Below, one piece after another: positions 31,112 through 35,669 of a DNA stretch of 35,669 nucleotides. The stretch is from a virus. The number at the start of each line of letters is the position of its first letter. Position 1 is the first letter of the stretch. Under the pieces are notes generated by a model. That model had not been told where the DNA came from, made no database searches, and saw only the letters and a list, made by a program, of their open reading frames with translations. The DNA is taken from positions 1-35,669 of the IMG/VR virus record IMGVR_UViG_3300026519_000034; one strand, written 5' to 3'. A program made the position numbers and the translations under genes.

Positions 31112-31160
31112 ACGTGGCAGGGCCAACGGCGCGTAAGCCGCGCCAGCCCGTGAACGGACG
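31112..31160 (+). repeat. Structured dispersed repeat, copy 3
   Basis: ACGTGGCAGGGCCAACGGCG then CGTAAGCCGCGCCAGCCCGT then GAACG. Outer GGGC/GCCC and inner CGGC/GCCG pair. It ends ~35 bp before the integrase ATG, in the same relative orientation as copies 1 and 2. Confidence 0.75.
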
Positions 31161-31194
31161 CGAAACCAGATGGTTGAGCGGAAAGGATATTATT

Positions 31195-32391
31195 ATGAAA
31201 ATAACCCATATCACCATGCACCAAGGGCGCTTACGGTTCAATCCGGGGCCAAGCCTGCAGCGCATGGGTTATAAATCAAAAATTCTCAAGCATGACGATG
31301 GATCATATTTTAGCCAGGGTGAAGCGCTCGACTGGTCAAATGCGCTGTGCAGGGAACTTGCGCAAAAACGCAAAGACAACAGCATCACCCGCACCAACCG
31401 GCGTGGCCAGCGCCGCCAGGCAACACTACACACAGTCACCAATATGTTTGATGACTGGTTCACCAATAATCCGAGATTTTCAAAACAGGGCATTGATATA
31501 GGTAAACGGCAAGAACAACCCTTATCACCGGCAACCTTGCGCGACTACAAACAAAAGGCCCGCGTTATACAAAACCACGCACCACTGATCTGGCAATCCG
31601 ACATTGCGGCTTTAGACAAAATAATTATCCGTGGCATGTTTAACGACATATGGCAACAAGCTGGCCTTGCCAGCGCAAACGGCGCGGTGCGCGCTCTTTC
31701 AGCCGCCTTGTCGTGGACCTTGGAAAATAGGTCCAGTTCAATTAACGTCAATCCGGTTTTGGGCTTGCGGTTTCCCTCACCAAAGAAAAATCCCCGCTTT
31801 GCCTCAAAGGCTGAAATCAGAGCGCTGATTGAAGCAGCCGATAGCCTAGGCCTGCCGGAAATCGGCGATGCAGTCATGCTTGGACTGTGGACAGCCCAGC
31901 GCCAGGGTGACCGGCTCAATTTTGAGCACAGGGGAAAAATCAACGGTCGCTGGCATTTCCGCCAATCAAAAACCGGCGCCATCGTTGCCGTGCCACCGTC
32001 ACCCGAACTCGATCAGCGCATGGAACAATCGCGCCTGCGGCGACACAAGGCAAAAATCATTAATCCGCGTGTACTTTTAAGCGAAAAACTATGGCGGCCA
32101 TTCAACGCCGACTATTATCGCAAGCAATTCGCGCGCGTCAGAAATAAGGCGCAAGAAAAAAGCCCGCTTCTCAAAGGTTTCTGCGATAAGGATTTACGCT
32201 CTACCGCCATTACATGGATGGGCCTTGCCGGTGTTGACATACCGCAAATCTGCGCCGTATCAGGTCACACATTGCAGAGCGCTAATAATATTTTAAAGCA
32301 CTACCTGGCCATGCACCCGGAAATGGCAGATACGGCCATTGCAAAAATGGTCACCTGGTATGAACAGGATGGAGATGTGGAACAATGGTAA
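31195..32391 (+). CDS. int: Tyrosine-family site-specific integrase
   Basis: 398 residues from ATG 31195, chosen because GGAAAGGA stands upstream and the earlier in-frame sequence runs through a repeat. N-terminal and core-binding regions (about 1-200) are followed by the catalytic domain: R236 in TAQRQGDR, K259 in RQSKTG, R335 in KDLRSTAITW, H358 in SGHTLQS, Y370 in KHYLAMH. The first box position usually taken by His (HxxR) is Lys332 here, a variation known in some families. It acts on the tRNA-Lys half-site 94 bp downstream to insert and remove the phage genome. Confidence 0.92.
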   Translation: MKITHITMHQGRLRFNPGPSLQRMGYKSKILKHDDGSYFSQGEALDWSNALCRELAQKRKDNSITRTNRRGQRRQATLHTVTNMFDDWFTNNPRFSKQGIDIGKRQEQPLSPATLRDYKQKARVIQNHAPLIWQSDIAALDKIIIRGMFNDIWQQAGLASANGAVRALSAALSWTLENRSSSINVNPVLGLRFPSPKKNPRFASKAEIRALIEAADSLGLPEIGDAVMLGLWTAQRQGDRLNFEHRGKINGRWHFRQSKTGAIVAVPPSPELDQRMEQSRLRRHKAKIINPRVLLSEKLWRPFNADYYRKQFARVRNKAQEKSPLLKGFCDKDLRSTAITWMGLAGVDIPQICAVSGHTLQSANNILKHYLAMHPEMADTAIAKMVTWYEQDGDVEQW

Positions 32392-32403
32392 CCCTTAATC
32401 AGA

Positions 32404-32438
32404 TGTGCGACCTGTTAAAGTCGCACACAAGTCGCACG
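32404..32438. promoter_or_regulatory. Inverted/direct GTCGCAC repeats next to attP
   Basis: TGTGCGAC (32404-32411), GTCGCACA (32420-32427) and GTCGCACG (32431-32438). The first two form a hairpin just after the integrase stop. A fourth copy, GTCGCACA, lies at 32582-32589 on the other side of the tRNA core. This layout suggests integrase arm-type sites. Confidence 0.5.
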
Positions 32439-32484
32439 TTCATTTTGTGTTCTATGCAGACAATGGATAAGTTGTTGTTTTTAT

Positions 32485-32530
32485 TGGTGGGCCGTGTAGG
32501 GATCGAACCTACGACCCGCTGATTAAGAGT
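32485..32530 (-). other. attP core: 3' half of tRNA-Lys(CTT)
   Basis: The minus strand reads from the anticodon loop (CTCTTAA) through the T arm (GTAGG-TTCGATC-CCTAC) to the 3' CCA end. The 5' half of the tRNA is absent on the right (32531 onward), and phage genes lie on both sides. This is the pattern of a phage attachment core that rebuilds the host tRNA-Lys after insertion. Confidence 0.85.
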
Positions 32531-32671
32531 TATTGCCATCTATAATGATTTCAAACACTTACTTTAACTCCATAACAGTAGGTCGCACAAAATAACACTT
32601 AATTGCAGGTGATGCGGCTCAGGCAAAGGAGATGCCTTGCATATCGTAAAGGTACAAGTAAGGAAAAAGCA

Positions 32672-32908
32672 ATGATTGAATTCACAGCTAAAGAATTTTG
32701 GGAAAAATACGGTGCCGATGGCATTAAGGCCTCTGAAGAGGACGTAACTATCACCGTAACGAAAGGAAGCGAATACCGCACATACCTAATGCACGGCCCG
32801 AAATCAGGGTCGATAATTGTTAAAGGCTCTGGCGATGGCAATGCATGCCGCTATGGCTCTGGCAAGGGCAATGCATGGCGTTATGGCCCCGGCAAGGGCG
32901 ATGCATGA
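32672..32908 (+). CDS. Small accessory protein with Gly-rich repeats
   Basis: 78 residues from ATG 32672 (MIEFTAKEFWEKYGADGIKA), with AAGGAAA upstream. A short strand-rich part (EEDVTITVTKGSEYRTYLMH) is followed by three copies of a 9-10-residue repeat of the type GSGKGNAWRY. Gly-rich (G)xGxGNAxR tails of this kind occur in several alphaproteobacterial phage and genomic-island proteins. Function unknown. It is the first gene after attP and could be a lysogeny-expressed accessory gene. Confidence 0.6.
   Translation: MIEFTAKEFWEKYGADGIKASEEDVTITVTKGSEYRTYLMHGPKSGSIIVKGSGDGNACRYGSGKGNAWRYGPGKGDA
32824..32908 (+). repeat. 30-bp tandem repeat encoding GSGxGNAxRY
   Basis: Nearly 3 units, each with GGC.C.GGC and AATGCATG. 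They differ by a few bases and may change in number by slippage. Confidence 0.8.
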
Positions 32909-32949
32909 ACGTGTTGTTTATGTGGGGGAAAAGCAAAGGAGTTGCAATA

Positions 32950-33333
32950 ATGCCCATAGCCAAAAACAGTAATTACACAATCTTACAATACAATCTATTG
33001 CCCACATTTAAAACCGTACAGGCTCAAAAAGCATTTTTGTGGGCATCCGAACGAAATGACGCAGATAGGTATTTATACGCGGCTGAAAAATACACACGAG
33101 AAGCCGATCAATTAGTTGAAGTTCTAAGACCACTTCTTACCATTGCAGCAAAACCATTTAGAGAAGCAAACAAGGAATATTGCATTAAACCGGAAGACCA
33201 ATCCTATAAGGTTGATGATGAAAATATTAATGATTTACTGGAATATTTTTTAACTAGACACTTATACTTGAGATTTCCAACAGCCAAAAACACAAAAAAA
33301 ACCCGCCGACCGTTAGGCCAGCGGGTTAATTAA
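32950..33333 (+). CDS. Accessory protein of unknown function
   Basis: About 127 residues from ATG 32950 (MPIAKNSNYTILQYNLLPTF), chosen for AAAGGAG at 9-10 bp. A longer frame from 32845 would overlap the previous gene. The protein is helical and Tyr/Glu/Lys-rich, lower in GC than the phage structural genes. The last codons overlap a terminator (33300-33327), so the C-terminus is shaped by that structure. No family recognised. Confidence 0.6.
   Translation: MPIAKNSNYTILQYNLLPTFKTVQAQKAFLWASERNDADRYLYAAEKYTREADQLVEVLRPLLTIAAKPFREANKEYCIKPEDQSYKVDDENINDLLEYFLTRHLYLRFPTAKNTKKTRRPLGQRVN
33291..33327 (-). terminator. Leftward intrinsic terminator
   Basis: AACCCGC (33300-33306) and GCGGGTT (33321-33327) form a 7-bp stem. 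On the minus strand the stem is followed by a run of Ts (complement of the A-run at 33294-33301). It would end the leftward late/lysis transcript coming from 34516. On the plus strand there is no T-run. Confidence 0.75.
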
Positions 33334-33395
33334 GAAACAGTGGCAATTCCAAAATTTTCAAACTGATACACTACCAAAAAAAAGCAAATATCCTC

Positions 33396-33431
33396 TTGAC
33401 TTACTTCCTAATAATTACTAAATTTAGGAAA
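33396..33431 (+). promoter_or_regulatory. Promoter with overlapping inverted repeat
   Basis: TTGACT (33396-33401), 17-bp spacer, TAAATT (33419-33424). TTCCTAA (33406-33412) and TTAGGAA (33424-33430) form an inverted repeat over the -10, a good operator position. It would drive the three genes 33476-34509. Confidence 0.6.
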
Positions 33432-33475
33432 GAGCAGGGCAATAAAGCCCGCTCGGTAGAGCAAGGATAGCCACT

Positions 33476-33703
33476 ATGACAAATGACACCTTCAAAGAAG
33501 TTAAATCTCTCGCCAGATTCATCGATAAAGCAGCTGCTCGCGCAGCCTATATGGGTGAAATTCCAGCCACTTCAAAGCAGTGTTTTTTTCTCGCAAAACT
33601 GACGATTGAACAAGGAGAAGATGGTGAGGATTTTATCATCGGAAATGATATTTTGACTAAATCAACGGCTTCTGACCTTATTGAAATTAAATTAAACGCG
33701 TAG
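33476..33703 (+). CDS. Small accessory protein, DUF3072-like motif
   Basis: 75 residues, AAGGAT upstream of the ATG. PATSKQCFFLAKLTIEQG and ILTKSTASDLIEIK resemble the short 'PATxKQ..A..L....LTK..AS.LI' motif found in DUF3072-like small proteins and at the ends of phage DNA-handling proteins. It could bind nucleic acid, but this is inference. First gene of the cluster that starts at the 33396 promoter. Confidence 0.55.
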   Translation: MTNDTFKEVKSLARFIDKAAARAAYMGEIPATSKQCFFLAKLTIEQGEDGEDFIIGNDILTKSTASDLIEIKLNA

Positions 33704-33714
33704 AGGAATAGAAA

Positions 33715-34005
33715 ATGAAAACATTTAAAATTAAAAAAAGAAAAACCCTATTTTTCGTTACTCTGCACGACGAAGCTGGAAATAGATTCACCATCGGAAA
33801 CGGAAATTTTGATAGCACCACGGAAAACGGGGAGATATACCCAACAGAAAGCCTTGACGATGCTATGCTCGTATGGGCAGAGGCTAGAAATTTTGCAAAA
33901 AATAATGCCTGGGTAAAAGGCGGCGCAATAAGCGTTACCGAAATCGGTTTCGACGCAGACGACGATATAGTTTCGGAAGAAACTATCAACCTGGATAGTC
34001 TTTAA
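33715..34005 (+). CDS. Accessory protein of unknown function
   Basis: 96 residues (MKTFKIKKRKTLFFVTLHDE), AGAGGAAT upstream. Strand-rich N-terminus, acidic C-terminus (IGFDADDDIVSEETINLD). No known domain. The next gene begins directly after its stop (TAAATG), so they are coupled. Confidence 0.6.
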   Translation: MKTFKIKKRKTLFFVTLHDEAGNRFTIGNGNFDSTTENGEIYPTESLDDAMLVWAEARNFAKNNAWVKGGAISVTEIGFDADDDIVSEETINLDSL

Positions 34006-34509
34006 ATGGATATTGAAAAATTCAAATCCACCTCGATTGCCATTTTACGCACGGGCGTTGGCTGGCAATCGGCAATTGCCAGACGGCTTAATGTCTCAAG
34101 CCGCTCCATCCGATACTGGCTGAAAAGCGGCAAGGTGCCCGAATGGGTTGATGCCGCCTTAAATGAAATGATAAGGGTGAATCAGAACACACCATGGCCA
34201 CGTGACGAATGGCTGATAGGTGGCGAAAAAACAACCGCTGGAGACCGCCGTGAACACATAGTGCATCTTCAAGAGCCTAGATTTGTGGCGCGAATCGTTA
34301 TTATAAATGATGACGGATACCCTGATGAAAAAGAAATTCCGGTCGATACCACGGCCGGTGTGGTCTATCAGATTTCGGAAAATGAAATATTTTGTGAAAT
34401 CGAGTGGATTGACCCGGTGAGACCGGGAGAGCACGTAAAATGGCTTGAGGCGGCGGCAGAAAAAATTATAAAAAGCCGAGATAGAGTTCACAAATCGCGT
34501 CAGGATTGA
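34006..34509 (+). CDS. Accessory protein with N-terminal helix-turn-helix
   Basis: 167 residues. The N-terminal HTH (WQSAIARRLNVSSRSIRYWL) is followed by a beta-rich part (VARIVIINDDGYPDEKEIPV; GVVYQISENEIFCEIEWI). It may regulate its own promoter (33396) or phage genes. It ends 7 bp before the convergent end of the leftward lysis cassette. No specific family recognised. Confidence 0.6.
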   Translation: MDIEKFKSTSIAILRTGVGWQSAIARRLNVSSRSIRYWLKSGKVPEWVDAALNEMIRVNQNTPWPRDEWLIGGEKTTAGDRREHIVHLQEPRFVARIVIINDDGYPDEKEIPVDTTAGVVYQISENEIFCEIEWIDPVRPGEHVKWLEAAAEKIIKSRDRVHKSRQD

Positions 34510-34515
34510 TGATTG

Positions 34516-34767
34516 TCATTTTCGCGCGATCAACTGGTCTAGTTTGTCGTCCATTTTCTCTAACTGCTTATCAATTTTCTGCATATCATCCTTGTGGTCA
34601 TCACGGCGGACGTAATCTTTTTTAACCTCATCAATTTTGGTGTATAGCGCCCGATCGCCGGCGCTAGCCTTGCTTGAAACCTTCCACAGTCCGCCAATAC
34701 CAGCCAGAGCAATGGCTACTCCCTGGCCGATCAGCCATTTTAAATCTATTCCGCCGCTATCCATCAA
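34516..34767 (-). CDS. Small membrane protein with coiled-coil (lysis cassette)
   Basis: 83 residues. One transmembrane helix (LIGQGVAIALAGIGGLWKV) near the N-terminus, then a charged coiled-coil (DDHKDDMQKIDKQLEKMDDK). This shape resembles XhlA-type hemolysin enhancers or a second holin/antiholin. It is the last gene of the leftward lysis group, before the terminator at 33300. Confidence 0.6.
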   Translation of the reverse strand: MMDSGGIDLKWLIGQGVAIALAGIGGLWKVSSKASAGDRALYTKIDEVKKDYVRRDDHKDDMQKIDKQLEKMDDKLDQLIARK

Positions 34768-34804
34768 TAATATTCCTCATTTTACCGGAAAATTAATCCA
34801 GCTT

Positions 34805-34999
34805 TTAGCCGCAAATGGCTTTCCATCTGGCGTTGTGTCTCACAACTTGACGCTTTGTTTCAGACGTATCTTTACTCGATGCCCGAATTGGTTCAAAAGA
34901 ACAGGCGACTGCATTAGTCCCTGAAGAACTCGTCTGACAACTTGCCAGACTTATCAGCATCACGGGCAGCAGAACCACCCTTACGAATAATTTGCTCAT
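34805..34999 (-). CDS. Rz1-like outer-membrane spanin lipoprotein
   Basis: 64 residues. Signal peptide with lipobox LISLASC (cleavage before Cys ~21). The mature part has the family-like spacing CSFEPIRASSKDTSE...RHNARWKAICG, typical of alphaproteobacterial phage Rz1 proteins. The start lies inside the Rz-like gene in another frame, the usual embedded/overlapping arrangement. It joins the inner-membrane partner to fuse the membranes at lysis. Confidence 0.85.
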   Translation of the reverse strand: MSKLFVRVVLLPVMLISLASCQTSSSGTNAVACSFEPIRASSKDTSETKRQVVRHNARWKAICG

Positions 35000-35147
35000 C
35001 TTTTCTTCTCGCTTTTAATTCCTGCTCGTCGCGGCCTGATTTTTTGATTTTAAACACAGCGTAAAATGCAGCGGCAACCAGCCCGGCAATCATTGCCAGA
35101 GTGGAGCCGCCGCCAGTAATGAGTGATAGAATTGTATCAATCATCAC
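34914..35147 (-). CDS. Rz-like inner-membrane spanin
   Basis: 77 residues. One N-terminal membrane segment (GGSTLAMIAGLVAAAFYAVF), then a basic/charged helix (KIKKSGRDEQELKARRKDEQ). It overlaps the Rz1-like gene in a different frame and the holin stop by 4 bp (ATGA). Shorter than lambda Rz, as is common in this phage group. Periplasmic coiled part would bind the Rz1 tail. Confidence 0.75.
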   Translation of the reverse strand: MMIDTILSLITGGGSTLAMIAGLVAAAFYAVFKIKKSGRDEQELKARRKDEQIIRKGGSAARDADKSGKLSDEFFRD

Positions 35148-35356
35148 ACATTCCCGCCGGTGAAGCTGTTATCTTTCGAAGTGCCAACTGGGCTAGTCGT
35201 AACCCACCGCATGACCTCCATCAGGATAGCCGCTGTAAACAACACGTAGCCTACATATTCGCCGGGGATAATCTGCACAGCAAATTGCTGAATGATTGAT
35301 AGAATCATCATCAATCGAGCGATGATGATTGTTTTCGATCTGTACCAAGGCTTCAT
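35144..35356 (-). CDS. Holin
   Basis: 70 residues with two membrane segments (IIIARLMMILSIIQQFAVQI; YVGYVLFTAAILMEVMRWV) separated by a short turn (PGE) and a polar tail. It stands directly after the endolysin gene, with AAGGAATT as ribosome site, and before the spanins. It should form the inner-membrane lesion that releases the endolysin. Confidence 0.75.
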   Translation of the reverse strand: MKPWYRSKTIIIARLMMILSIIQQFAVQIIPGEYVGYVLFTAAILMEVMRWVTTSPVGTSKDNSFTGGNV

Positions 35357-35359
35357 GCT

Positions 35360-35669
35360 CTAATTCCTTTTCAAAATCCTCATGATGATTTCTATTAACC
35401 GACCAAAAAACCCAACTGGCTTTGCTGGGTTAGTTTTTGTTTCCGCTGGTTTTTCAGGCGGAATCATGCTTGTTGTCGGACGTTTGTGTTGCAGTGCAGT
35501 ATTTTTTGTAACCGGAACCCCATTCAATTCACGCAATTTCTTAACCGTGGGATAATCAAATTCACCACTCACAGGCAAATTAAAATCCGTTTGAAATTGA
35601 ATAATCGCCTCAGTGGTTTTTATACCGTGATGTCCATCTAAGGGGCCTACCTGATACCCCTTGTTGCGC
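35360..35669 (-). CDS. Endolysin C-terminal part: peptidoglycan-binding domain (5' end cut by window edge)
   Basis: 102 visible residues, open at the window edge. RNKGYQVGPLDGHHGIKTTE and AIIQFQTDFNLPVSGEFDYP (in order) form a PG_binding_1 domain missing its first helix. A Pro/Thr/Lys-rich linker follows, and the chain ends with an amphipathic tail GFFGRLIEIIMRILKRN. This is the expected remainder of the amidase that starts at 354. Joining the two window ends directly gives a wrong frame, so some bases between them are absent. Confidence 0.85.
   Translation of the reverse strand, partial: RNKGYQVGPLDGHHGIKTTEAIIQFQTDFNLPVSGEFDYPTVKKLRELNGVPVTKNTALQHKRPTTSMIPPEKPAETKTNPAKPVGFFGRLIEIIMRILKRN

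Noticed and set aside
30952-31194. 81-codon N-terminal extension of the integrase
   Set aside because: It is translated from stems and repeat copy 3; the ATG at 31195 has a good ribosome site.
32485-32530. Complete tRNA-Lys gene
   Set aside because: Only the part from the anticodon loop to CCA is present; the 5' half is missing on the right.

Overview
The window looks like the nearly complete genome of a temperate podovirus-type (short-tailed, T7-like virion) phage of an alphaproteobacterium. The host call rests on a phage copy of GapR (DUF2312, a hallmark alphaproteobacterial DNA-binding family), an attachment core identical in form to the 3' half of an alphaproteobacterial tRNA-Lys(CTT), and the style of the repressor, spanin and small terminase proteins. 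A Hyphomicrobiales host is my guess only. The sequence seems to be a free or circularised phage genome rather than an integrated prophage. The two window ends hold the two halves of one endolysin gene: amidase domain at the left edge, peptidoglycan-binding domain at the right edge. The tRNA half-site also has phage DNA on both sides, as in attP. The two ends do not join in frame, so a short piece of this gene is probably missing.

Layout. Leftward late genes occupy 19904 down to 1 and continue round the circle into 35669-34516. They run TerS, TerL, a GNAT-like protein, a small basic protein, portal/connector, a small protein, scaffold, major capsid, a small head protein, tail tubular A and B, four internal-virion/ejection proteins, tail fibre, then endolysin, holin, Rz/Rz1-type spanins and a membrane protein. 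A leftward terminator at 33300 would end that transcript. The leftward early operon (28027 to 20722) carries a Cro-like protein, a ParB-like protein, an XRE/DnaA-C-like regulator, a 56-residue chimeric ORF, an adenine methyltransferase, a protein of unknown function, a primase split by a frameshift, a further unknown, GapR and a helicase. A gene-free block at 19905-20721 with AATTACC iterons, palindromes, a CG tract and an 18-bp hairpin is the best origin candidate. There is no phage RNA or DNA polymerase, so the phage should depend on host enzymes.

Rightward genes start at the repressor (28143), pass a 48-bp tandem terminator array, then an excisionase/AlpA-like gene, four small unknown genes and the tyrosine integrase (31195-32391). 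The tRNA-Lys attachment core and GTCGCAC repeats follow. Five small rightward genes (32672-34509), some with their own promoter/operator-like sequence, lie between attP and the lysis genes.

The most unusual content is repetitive. (1) A palindromic element family with ends ATCGCACG and GCGCAAGAT occurs about nine times between 22.6 and 30.2 kb. Some copies are intercistronic hairpins whose outer arms covary. Others lie in frame inside protein-coding genes, like the palindromic elements known from Rickettsia. (2) A structured repeat of about 45 bp precedes three genes, always in the same orientation relative to the gene. (3) A perfect 107-bp duplication carries a gene end plus a coupled GTG start. 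(4) A 7-bp tandem duplication breaks the primase gene.
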